Assembly: GCF_013426205.1 (NCBI RefSeq)
Contig: NC_089423.1
Span: 558,001-622,000, forward strand
Origin: Metarhizium brunneum
Taxonomy: Eukaryota > Ascomycota > Sordariomycetes > Hypocreales > Clavicipitaceae
Direction: 5' to 3'
DNA: 64,000 nucleotides
Shown: piece after piece, positions 8,882 to 19,473 of the stretch
Numbering within the stretch: the first letter of the stretch is position 1
Layout: each line of letters opens with the position of its first letter
Notes under the pieces: model-generated
Databases searched by the model: none
Told to the model about the DNA's origin: nothing
The model's input: only the letters and a program-made list of their open reading frames with translations
Position numbers and translations under genes: made by a program

Positions 8882-9848
8882 GTATCACGGCTTTGTTACA
8901 CTTGTGCTAAATTTTTCAGCACAAATGGGATTACATATGTCAAGCTGGTACAATGCAGACGCATGTGGAGACACTTATAATGACGTCAACTTAATTCTTG
9001 GTCCGTCTCGTTTTATGTGGCGCTGCTCGATTTCGTAATAGGAACAAGAAGACGGCTCTTTGTATCATGTTCGCGCAAAGGATCCCGACATCCAGCTTAT
9101 AATACTCTCAACATCCAAGGTGTTGATACGCTCATAATCTGGGGAGCCCTCCCATTGGAGACAGCACCAGTTTTCACATGTCTTGCTTTCACGCTAGGGA
9201 TACAAGTTTGTCAATGCCAAAGATTAACGAGGGCTCGAAAGTGCTTCCATCTATGGCTTGGAACCTTGTGGCGTTATGACTGCCGTGAACCTGAAATGAA
9301 CGCATTCATGTCAATAAGCCTCGCAGTCGAGCCGAGGGGTAAGCGAAGGTGGTGTGCGGCATTTTGTCCACTTGCCCGACATGAAAGTCAAGAATCTGGG
9401 GCACAAATGCGTCGCGGCGTTGGACTAAAAACGTGGAAAGGGTTTAATTCAGGAGACCATCTTGATTTCAGTAACAGACTAATTCTGCATCACGACCAAT
9501 TTGTCCAGGTCTTGAACGCGTCACGTCTTCCTATTAAGTTTGATGAGCCCTGCACGAAGAGCGTCTAGCTGTTGAGTTTACAATCGCAATTTACCGTAGT
9601 AGGGAATGACGAAATATGTATTTGGGAGGTTTTTCATGGCTTTCATTGATAGCTTCATATAAGTAATACTAATGAAAAATTCGAGTCGATTGATGAAAAA
9701 TCCTGCAAATTTAACCCCTTTTATATCCGGTCCAAGGCCCCTGCAAGCCTTTTGGGACTCCTGACGATAACCCTCAAATTCAACCAGTCCTTTTTGACGC
9801 AACACTAGCCCGTTTGCTATATTTTGCACCTGGGAGGTCGGTCCTGTC
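8882..9848. other. spacer with an unconvincing open frame
   Basis: Nearly 1 kb between the F-box remnant and the NLR remains. A 183-codon frame (9017-9568, + strand) is open but has no recognisable domain. Its composition (many R, C, H) is like a chance frame, so I leave it uncalled. The stretch 9578-9848 may contain further decayed NLR sequence. Confidence 0.35.
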
Positions 9849-9961
9849 TTATACCCCCGGCAGTTCCTGTAAGCCTTGTGGGAGAGCACGCAATGCTTTT
9901 CTGATACCTTGTCTCCTCTCACACCTTTAGAGTCTCAAGAAAATCATTCGCCTCAAGAAAC
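9849..9961 (-). pseudogene. decayed 3' continuation of the NACHT gene
   Basis: After the donor GTAAGT that follows the KRAKGS end of the NACHT frame, an acceptor ending at 9962 leads into a short exon reading FLEANDFLETLKV and then a stop (9919-9921). In another frame, 9905-9849 reads IRKALRALPQGLQELPGV and then a stop. This closely resembles the segment usually found after NACHT in fungal NLRs (a RKAL-x-LP-x-GL block). The two pieces are in different frames, so the region has suffered frameshifts and stops. Confidence 0.55.
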
Positions 9962-10014
9962 CTGAATATTCGTCAGAACGGGAGAATCTTGAGCCAATAC
10001 CATAGTACTAATAC

Positions 10015-12000
10015 TTACGATCCCTTCGCCCTCTTGATAATGCTTGCTTTGAGCTTCTTCCACAAAACAGCATTGTCTTGATAGTATAGAGCCAGAGTCG
10101 ATAGATGGCCATCCAAGTAGCATTCCATGTCTCTCGAGTCTGCTGGAATGCCTAGCCTTGTCACTCTTGCAAACCGTCTTTCAATACTGTGTATAGGGCA
10201 GGATGTGACCATAAGACTTGTATAGGTGTCCTGTTGCAAATCGCGAGCGAGGGTCAGTAGACCTTTGCGGACAAGGGACGAACACTGGTCCAGGCCATCG
10301 AGGACTAGATATGCTCCACCCTGCTCCTCAATAGCTTCATGTATTGCTTTAATTATTGCCCGACTCCGGGGCTGTCTTTCAAGTCTCATGGAGCTTTCGA
10401 GGACCCCTTTAACTGACACCGGAATGGAAGCGCATTGGCTGAGAAATTGATGAAGGACCATGCGAAGCAGCTTTTGAACAGTCCGTTCTTTTTTCATTTG
10501 GGAGTTGCAGTATATGAATGCGACAGGTCGTCCCATGCCGGATTGAGCTCGTATATGCTCTATCGCGACTGATGCCAGTACAGTTTTGCCAGTGCCGGGA
10601 GTACCGGAACAGTAGAGGTTCCGGCAGACTCCCCGCAGCCACTTGGTAAACTCGGGAGACTCCAGAAACCACTGCCCAGTTCCTGGATGTCTCTGCTTAA
10701 GAATGTCCTTATGTTGGTCTTCGTAGGTAGGAGAAGACATGATCAAATCCAAAATGTCGTCACGTTCTTTACGTCGTTGTTCTATAAAGAGTTAATACAA
10801 TGAATTTTGCATAATACTGGGAGAGCTTCTCGAACCATTTAATAGACGCTCGAGGTCTTTATTTATAGACCCGACCTCTGCTGATGCTACATAGAAATAA
10901 TTGTCAGCGTTGGCACCTCCTCTCTCTGCTGCTGCTCTGGACTCACTCTGCTCCATAATTCTCAGTGCCTTCTTGGCCCGCACCACCTGGTTTGCGGGTA
11001 TGGTTTGGAGAAGCTCCTTGGCATATGCCGCTGCCGTTACCGCCGCATACTCTTTCCAGTCCTCATTCTTGTGGGTGTTGAAGTAGTCACAGATCCCTCG
11101 GATGAAAAGACACGGAAAATTGAGCATGAGCCCATCAGCCACCGTCTCAAAGCAAAGGATCCCGTGCTCCTGTCGGAGCTTCTCTCGAGTAGCACTATGC
11201 CGCATATCCTCCCTTACTGAGCCAATAACACCGTAGTGAATTACAGGATGCTCCGTGTCTCTGAGCTTTCGATGTACCAGTCGCTCCTTGTCGCACATTT
11301 TACAACCTATGCCTCCCCACTTGTGCTCGTAATTCGCTTCAAACAGCTGATCGTGCTCGTGGCCTGGATATTGGAACACCTCCATCATCGTTGGACGTGA
11401 CTTCACCATGTTCGAAATATGTTGACTGATTGCGTTCCTCACAGCCTCGTTTCGTGAGCGAAGTTCTGAGACTGCGGTTGTAAGTATCGCAGGCGGTTTG
11501 TAAAAAAAGCATCTTTGAGGAATTTCGCCCGTGTTGTATCTTAAAACGCCTCCTGTTGGTTGTGACAGCTCGGATATTTCCTTAATCCAAAACAATTCTC
11601 GCTTACCATGGTTGCCTTCCGAGTGACTGACTACTACATCCCCAAGCCGGATGTCTTTATTCGGATCGTCGCTTGGGGTGGCTGGCGCTCCGCCTCCAAT
11701 GCCGACCATCAAGCCAAAGCGGATATTCCGAAAGTGGTAGAGAAGGTAGTCTACTTCCCATGGACTCGTGGTTCCTCCTGTAAGGAAAGCAATTGCAACA
11801 TTATGCGGTCCGATCCGTCCCAAGGTATACCTACACTGAAAGTCCGCTGGGAGGCTAGGGTGCTCCTCATCTAACATTAGTTTAGACGCTACCCAGTCGG
11901 CTGGAGAAGCACAAATCAATGCTACAGTGTAATCCTCGTGTGTATAGTTCATTTTGGTGACGTACAAAACAGAGCGCGGCCGTGTATCGATGGTAGGCAC
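10015..12000 (-). CDS. NLR-like protein: purine-nucleoside-phosphorylase-type N-terminal domain plus NACHT, truncated
   Basis: Two frames (12000-10792 and 10752-10015) join through a 66-bp intron (10782-10847), giving KDLEQQRRKERDDILDLI across the junction. The N-terminal domain is of the PNP_UDP_1 type (YTVALICASPADW, GLMVGIGGGAP, DIRLGDVVVSHSEG, LFIRGICDYFNTHKN). NACHT follows with Walker A GTPGTGKT and Walker B YLVLDGLDQC. Fungal proteins of this layout normally continue into ankyrin, TPR or WD repeats and act in non-self recognition and programmed cell death. Here the frame ends at KRAKGS or a few residues later, and the C-terminal repeats are missing. The likely start is the ATG at 11952 (MNYTHEDYTVAL) or the upstream ATG at 12000. 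It could be a non-functional relic or a short NLR lacking a sensor. Confidence 0.8.
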
Positions 12001-12390
12001 TGTGGACGTTGGGAATGGTCTGATGAGAGCAGCTTCGCTTGGCCATGCGCATCAACACCGAGTTAAAGCTATATCCCGAGGTTAGCAGGACCAAAAACAA
12101 CAACAGTCGGAGTCCTTACGTGACGCGGTGGTGATTTCGTGGCTTTCACTGGAACGTTCTTCTTCAAATGACAGAGGAAAAGAAGGACCGTCAGTCCGCC
12201 CTCTTTAGTCCGAAAAACGCGGAGTAAAAAGATTTCCTAATGAGAGAGATAAAGATCGAGCATCATGACACTCGTAAGTTGGAAGCGCCGAGTTGGGGTC
12301 GGGAGGGTAAGGAAACAAGAACCGCAGGCCAGATGGCTGGGTGGGCGGATAGCTTTTATAATCACGCCTGCGTGCTACCTGTTATCCATT
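12001..12390. other. upstream region of the NLR gene
   Basis: About 390 bases between the NLR start and the 21-bp repeat array. It probably holds the NLR promoter and 5' UTR. No other feature was recognised. An open frame from the ATG at 12265 runs into the repeat array. Confidence 0.35.
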
Positions 12391-12537
12391 GTGCTCAGTG
12401 AATGGTCCATCGTGTTCAGTGAAGCGTCTATCGTGCTTAGTGAACAGTCCATCCTTCTTGTTGAACAGAATATTCTACTCGGTGAACAGTTTATCTTACC
12501 TAGTGAACAGTCCATGTCATTCAGTAAATGGTGAAAC
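12391..12537 (+). repeat. 21-bp tandem repeat, seven units, open in one frame
   Basis: Seven diverged 21-base units with consensus close to GTGCTCAGTGAACAGTCCATC. They form the 3' half of an 89-codon open frame starting at 12265 and would encode a heptad-like unit such as VLSEQSI repeated seven times. The last unit carries the TGA. Whether the frame is translated is unknown. No promoter or homology supports a gene. Confidence 0.75.
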
Positions 12538-14420
12538 GCCACGACATGTAAGCTGACGCTGATCGTTTCCTTTTGGTCTCAACAAAGCGCCGACAGAACA
12601 AAGGCCTTGGGCCAACAACAGTTACACAACAACAAAGGAGGCATCACGAGGCCAGGGACCTTTAAGACCTCAGGGCAGATCATTTAAAGATTGCATCAAA
12701 TTGATCATGTTCGAGCAGATGCACTGCCCTTGTCATGCGATGTCACGCTGTACCACGCTCAAATCTCTCAAAGAGCGAACAGGAGCTTGATAAAAGACAA
12801 ACACATGGCCTAGTGTTCGGACCTGGGTGTGGTATGATGGAACAAGGCTTGGGCTGGTTTTGCGATCGGGATGGAACGGCCCTGTCTCCACTCGACCCAT
12901 ATGTGGCAGCAAACCTCAGCGTCTCAAGACAGGTAGCCAACACACATCAAAACGGTGCCGCGGTAGGAAGTCGACACAGTCGAGGATTCACTTACCGTGG
13001 TCTCCGTCGATCGACCATTTCAAGCTAATAGTTTTGCTAGCAGTCCGCTGAGTGCTCTACCGTCTACGGTGGAAACGAGGACACCGCCAACACGCCGCGA
13101 TACGACCACGATGGGTCCCTTGCATCTGCACGTGTCGCACCGAACAGAGCCTGGCCCTATTTCCAGGATTTCACAGCCTGTCCAGCGCAGGAGCTTGACC
13201 TGCAACAGCCCAAAAGCATCCACTCTGGCTCTAAATCACTGGCCTGCCCATGCCTCTCCCACCTCTCTGCCACCAGCTCTTGTTCAGCCGGGCAATCGGG
13301 CCGGTGGAATGTTCATCGTCACGACGTCGAGTCTCGGACTGTTCCATCGTAAATCGAGCCTCGGGCCGTCCCGTCCCTAGCGCCATCCCAAACTGGCAGT
13401 TTTTCGGTGCGCCCAGCGTTTGTGGGGACCTGGGTTCCAAACACACATAAAAAGTCAATAGCCTCTGCCTACGCCGTTTTCTTCGTGACAACACTTATGA
13501 ACAGTAACAATGTCGTCACTGACCTGCATACCAACCGCGCAGCCAACAGGATTCGCGCCCAGCGACAAAGGTGACAGAAACCGGGGTAATATGAGACACG
13601 AGCGGCTCCACGGCGGCATGCTGTGCAACAAAAGACGACATCGGAGACACACATATCAGCAGCAGATTGCCGAGCGGGACCACCCGCGCTGCAAATGCCT
13701 TGTGGCGCACCGCCTTGCCGTCTCAGTTTTCTCCCCTTTCGAGTCGGGGCTCCTCAGTCTCAACCAATCAGCTCATATCCACGGCCAGGGTAATGCATGT
13801 TTATAGCTCAGCAGCGCCGCTCGCCGGCCCGGCACTGAATGCCGCCAGAGACGAATGCCCCAGACGTGCGGCCTCGAATTCGCACATTCCATTATTCCAT
13901 CGTAAATGCCGTTTACACCAACTGGCATGTCAGCAGGGAGGCTTTTCCTGTGTCATCGCAGGATAGAGTAGACTGAAGACCAAAATGTGCTGGCCACAAG
14001 CCGCCTTGACAAGCCCGGCTTCACAGGATTCGAGATGTCCTGCTGTCTGGCGGCCGTGGCATAGTCACTGGACCGGAAATGGCAACTTTGACATATTAAC
14101 AGCTTATGCTATTCTGTATCCCTTGGTCTGATCTCTTCACAGGTATTTCAAAGTTATAAATCACGAGTTACTTATGATTTAATTATTTATTAGACCAACA
14201 GCTGGTACAAGTGTCGCAAATACTACATTTGTATAGAGCATGGTAATCCGATCACCGAGTAAACCTGAATAACTTGTTCGGGAAAATCGTTTTCTTACTG
14301 GCTAACGATTTTAAATAACCAACCAGTCTGGCCGCAAATAGCAGTCATGGTATTATAGACTAGTCATCTACATCTGCTCCGTCAACATCATCCGCCCATC
14401 AACCCCTACAACTTTGGTCT
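12538..14420. other. 1.9-kb spacer with repeat-like fragments
   Basis: No convincing gene. Bases about 12630-12680 share short blocks with the arms of the 5622-6422 element. The region 12735-13970 is GC-richer and has many overlapping short open frames on both strands, which is typical of non-coding DNA. The block 14100-14400 is AT-rich and includes the 3' flank of the aminopeptidase gene. Confidence 0.4.
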
Positions 14421-17200
14421 TCACAAATACTTATTGGCACCAAGCCACTCCTTCAGAGCAGCAGCATCACGCTTCTTGTACGCAGCGCGTCCGCGAATCT
14501 TGTCCTTGACCGTCTCCAGAGTTCGGTCAAAGCTCTTGGTATCCTTGTCCTTGAAGAACTGCTCAATGTCGTCCACGGCAGACACATCAGTGAACCCGCC
14601 CAGACTGACGCGCACGAATCGGTCGACAACAATGGGGTTGCCGAGCTTGGCAACGCACGCATCCCAGTTGGCCTTCATGAAAGCCCACTGCACCTGGCGA
14701 CCGACAGGGTTGCCGGCCAGACCCATGCCAAGGACGTGCATGTCAGCGGCGTTGACGGCGTTGCTTGGGGGAGACTCGTTGAAGTTGAAGGAGACGATTT
14801 GTTCCTTGAGGATCTGTTCGTCCTCGGGCGCCGATAGAGCATTAAGGCAGATCAGCTTGCCATCAATGGACTTGGTGTTGAACCACTCGTTCTTCAGGAT
14901 CTCGACTGCGCGGGCGGTATCCTTCTTGACGGCAGCACGCCAGACGGGGAGTCGCAAAGAGGGCGGGAGGGGGTTGGCCTCGGCGTTCTCGTGCCAGGCA
15001 TTGAAGCGCCTCAGGGCTTCTTTTTCGGCCCTAGTAGAACATGAGTAACGACATTGCAAATTGAATGCGAAGAGACCAAAAATCTACTTACTCGGCGTGC
15101 CCGCTGGCAACAGCAACGCCAATAATGCGCTTGCGCAACATGGTGGTCAAGTATTCTTCATTCTCGGCGGCATCCCAGCCAATCTCCTTGACCTTGTCCG
15201 AGATGAGCTTGAGAGCAAAGTTTTCCAGACCCGTCTTGATCTCCTTGTCCTCGTTAAAGACAGACTTGACAGAGCCGATAGAGTCAAGGACCTGGGTCCA
15301 GACAAGAGGGTGAGTCTCTTTGCTAAAGCCTTCGAGGAAGGTTAACAGAGCAGCAGACGTGCTGTTCCCGGCAAAGGCCAAATCTGCAGTAGAACCAATA
15401 ATGGCAATCTTGTCCTCGGTGCTCAGTTTGTCGAGTTGGGTGCTGAGCTTGGCAAGGCGAGCAGGGGGGTAGTTGACGCGGTAGAAACCAGTGGCGCCGC
15501 TGTTGAGCTTATAGAACTCATCATCAATATCGCGGATAGTCTCCTCCTTCTGGAGAAGGGACATAGTGTTGACACCAGTCTCCCCCTTCTTGCCCTCGAG
15601 GCCAAGAGGAACCCACCACGTTGTGGTGTCATCTTCGGGCTTGACGTCGCCGGTGGACAGGAATCGAGACTGTCTGATGGAGATTTGGCCGGGCTCCTCG
15701 GCAACTGTAACCACGGGGTGACCAATCTTGGAGATCCAGGGTCCCATGAGAGCATTGACGTCCTTGCCAGAGGCCTCGCTCAGCGCATCCCATAGAGCCT
15801 TAGTCTTGGCATTGCCGTAAGCGTGGGCCTTGAGGTAGTTGGAAACGCCCTTGAGGAAGGTTTCAACGCCTAGATGGTTGGCCAACATGCGAATTGCAGA
15901 GCAGCCCTTGAGGTAGCTGATGGAGTCGAAGATCTGATTGACATCGAGGGCATCACGTACAGGGACGTGGATGGGGTGGCTGGCACGGATACCATCGAGA
16001 CGGAAAGCAGCCTCCATGCCCTCGTTGACGAACTGTGCCCAGACCTGCCAGTCGGGGTGCAGGTGGTCGACAGCGTGCCAGCCGACCCAGGTAGCAAAAC
16101 CCTCATTCAGCCACAGCTCATCCCACCAGTCCATGGTAACCAAGTTGCCGAACCACTGGTGGGCAAGCTCATGGGCAACAACGTAGGCAACGGCATTCTT
16201 GAATCGAGCATCCGAGGTCTTCTCATCGAAGAGAACCTGGGTGGTACGGTAGGTGACGAGACCCCAGTTCTCCATGGCACCGTGGGTGAACTCGTGGACG
16301 GCCAAAAGATCGGACTTGGGGAGTGGGTAGTCAATGTCGAAGATCTTGGAGAAGAAGTCGATAATCTTGGGGGCGTGCTGCAAAGCCCACCGTCCTTGTT
16401 CCTTGAGTCCTCGCGTAGTGTAGACACGGACGGGTATTTGCTTGCCATTGTACCGGCGGTCCGTGAGCTGCTCAATGTACTCAAAGTCACCAACAGCCCA
16501 TGCCAGGAGGTAGGTGCTCATGACGGGAGAAGTCTCAAAGGAAACCATGTTCCATCCATCCTTGGTAGGCTTGGTTTCCTTGACGGGCATGTTGCTGAGA
16601 GCGACCTGGTCGGTGGGTATTTCAATCTCAAAGTCAAAAGTGGCCTTCAGGTTGGGCTCGTCAAAGCAGGGGAAAGCACGTCGGGCATCGCAAGACTCAA
16701 ACTGGGTGCTGAACATGTAATGCCACTCGTCATCACGAGGAACCGACTTGGCAGGGGTAACGGCAGGCTTGTACTTGGAGCGGTAAAAGCCAGCCATCTC
16801 GTTGTTCATGATGCCCTCAAAGTCGATAACAACGGATGCCTTCTTGGAGACGGGGAGCTCCTGGTCAAAGGTGATGGTAGCGCGTTGGGCACGTTCATCG
16901 TAGGTGAAGTTGGTAGACTGGATGGCCTGAGAGGACTTGGTGTGGTCTACAAGGACCTTGGCGCTAGTAATCTTAATCTCGACGGTGTTGAGGACAATCT
17001 CCTTGGTGGGCTTGACAATCTCGGAATCGATGCTGTGAGAGTCATTAGCTGGCAGAAGACCTCGGACGATTCTAGAGATGAGAAGCCAAAGCGTACGTCA
17101 CTGTACCCTGGTAGGTCCAGTTCTTGAACTCGAGGTCTCGCAGAGACACATTGTAGTGAACGGGCTTGAGGTTGTCGGGAAGAATCTCGCGGTCAGCCAT
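14421..17200 (-). CDS. APE2: M1-family zinc aminopeptidase (Ape2/Aap1, puromycin-sensitive type)
   Basis: Three exons (17200-17097, 17032-15092, 15030-14421) separated by introns of 64 and 61 bp give 884 codons plus stop, the normal size for fungal cytosolic M1 aminopeptidases. The protein begins MADREILPDNLKPVHYNVSL. The exopeptidase motif GAMENWG lies at about residue 286. The zinc site HELAH lies at about 322, followed by the downstream glutamate in LNEGFATW. The C-terminal ERAP1-like helical domain is complete. The enzyme removes N-terminal residues from peptides and supports peptide use and turnover. Joins are in frame (QGTVT then IDSEIVK; GHAE then AEKEAL). The ORF frame continues 37 codons upstream of the chosen ATG, but those residues look like untranslated leader. 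Confidence 0.95.
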
Positions 17201-19473
17201 CTTTGCAGGATTTCTTGCTCTGGCGTGAGCAGAACAGAACCTAGATTGTGTCCGGGGAAAGAGACTGGGGGAGATTGAAAGAGTTAGCTTCAAGCCGATG
17301 CGGAATGGCAAGAAATGGAATCAAGCTGTGCCAGGAAGGCGGCGTCTGGAGCTAGCCTGAGGCACACGAGGAGCTTGGAGCCAGTGTCTCTTGGCCGACA
17401 GACTAATGATTCCGTATGACCGCAGCAGCAGGACTAATAGCCAACGTAATAAAATAGATTATAGCGTCGCGGATATGCAGGCAGAAGCTGTTACGAAAGG
17501 CTTTGTTCCCAAGCTCTACCCTTCGCCGCCGACGCCATGGTGGGACGAGGGACCTTTGAGAGCGGGGGACCGAGTGCAGGACGTCAATCGTCCAATCATG
17601 GGTTGGGATAAGGCGAAGTGGGGGGAGGGGCAAAGCTGGGAGGACGCGAGAATTTGCCGTGCCACTCCAATGTTCCGTCGCCAATGTGAGCCAATGCATC
17701 CATCAATTTGAATGGTGCATGCAGCGGAACATGGAACGGAAGAGGCGCCGCGCCATGAATATAGCCGACCGGCTGAAAGAGGCAATTGCTTCACTGCCAA
17801 CGAAATCATATAGACGTACCTCGTAAACGCAGAACCAAAGACGAGCGAGCGTGGTCGACTCGACAAAGCTCCCCCAGAAGCACGCGCCACACCCGACGGA
17901 GCCGTCTTGCATGTCGAAAGCGCGTTTGAAGATTCCGCAGGCCAAACCAAGGCCGAGGCCGAATTCGACACCAGGCAGCTCAACGCCCTCGTCCCATCAA
18001 CGGCTCCAAAGGCCGCCTTGCTTCGGGTCAACAGCACGGCTCGTCTCCACCAAGGAGCACGACCAAGACCGCCGAGTTGCCACATCAGGCATGTCGACAT
18101 GGCTGAACCCCCGTAAATTTGTCAATTGGCCAGCCGTGCTTCCGAAGCTTGGTCCCCAACAGCAGACTTTTTGTTTTTCCTTCCCGCCTTCTATCAACGG
18201 GCTGTTCCGGGCAGCAATCTAGCTCAATTGAAGACGTCGTATGGTGGCTGTGGGCGCTGTTCGTCCCAAGGACGGGCTACCGTACCCGTCCGTGTAGCTC
18301 CGCGTGAATCGCAAAGCGGCGCAACGTTCGAACTGGCACTTTTGTACGTTGCAGTCGGGGCCCGACGCACACAAGTGGCAGAGGACGATGAAAAGAAGAA
18401 ACAATAAAAGAACTCTGCAAAGAATACACAGATATGGTACAGTATTAATACAAGTCGTGATACAGGCCACACGCGGCCGCCAGTAATCGCGCCGTCGTCG
18501 GGACTATGCGTGAGAGAAATTTCATGCGCGTTGAGGCAGTGATACTGGAAAGGAGCACGTTGGATGTGTGCGGATTGTGGCCCACACTGTGTTGCACACT
18601 GTGCGTGATGAGATGGAGGGTGTCGTGCATTTGCATCCAGGAGCCAGGTGCTGGTACTTGCAAAACGTTTTTTAGAACATACTTGTAGCCGGGTTTGCGG
18701 TTTGATAGTATACTGTGCCTTGGATGGACCCATGGCACCATCCCATTTGTTGGGCAGCCGTCATGTTTTAAACAACTGAAGCAGACCGCCTTGGAAATAA
18801 GGAAAACTGTGTAAAGCGAGTAACCAGGCCGTCAATCAGCTAGGCAGCCTTACTTTAACCAATCTCAGGCAAACCTCCTCGACATTCAGCAAACCTCCGT
18901 AACAGGTCGGTCAGTAAACACCCCAAGCCCTCCATTTGTGCAACTCGATGCCCCCAGCCGACAAGCAACGACGCCGTCGGTCCAAACACATCGACGAGTA
19001 CACCTTCAGCAAGCGGTGCTGGGAGCCAAATCAGACCGTCTTTCAACATGGCCATCGACCTGGAGCCACCAACTCCATCGCATCTATCCGGCCCGAATCA
19101 AGATCGGTACAAGACGCCCAGGTTCCCAGTCGAATGGCACGGACCGAAAACAGTCCAGCAGACATCACGTCATACGCATTACACACAGCAACTAGTAACT
19201 AGTAAACCAACAAGTCTTGAAGCGCTAGCCAATAAGTAATGTCAAACCACGGCTGAGAAAAATATACATAAATACACCATGCAGTACCCTAAATGAGCCC
19301 AACTAAGCATGCCGCTGAACCAGTATTCATCCGTCCGCAACGCCGTTCAAAAAAAAAACAAGGTCCTCACCATGCGTCATTCGTAAATAACATTATTCAA
19401 TCGAGTCCTAGCCCATTGCGCTCCCATGCTTCAATTTCAATCCCATACCGACACCTTCATGCACCCGCGCCCA
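17201..19473. other. 2.3-kb spacer between aminopeptidase promoter and Tcp11 3' end
   Basis: Both neighbours are on the minus strand. Several short overlapping frames exist on both strands (for example 17391-17711 +, 18224-18733 -), but none has recognisable domains, introns that extend it, or coherent composition. I see no supported gene. The part near 17201-17900 should hold the aminopeptidase promoter and the part near 19300-19473 the Tcp11 3' UTR. Confidence 0.4.

Noticed and set aside
9017..9568. 183-codon open frame as a gene
   Set aside because: No domain, odd Cys/Arg/His-rich composition and no supporting splice or promoter signals; lies in decayed accessory DNA.
12735..13966. Multiple overlapping frames as accessory genes
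   Set aside because: Mutually overlapping, no domain, no plausible introns.
15874..17127. 417-codon + frame opposite the aminopeptidase
   Set aside because: Antisense shadow of the M1 aminopeptidase exon, which has catalytic motifs.
17391..18733. Several 60-200 codon frames on both strands as genes
   Set aside because: Overlapping on opposite strands, without domains; typical of GC-balanced non-coding DNA.
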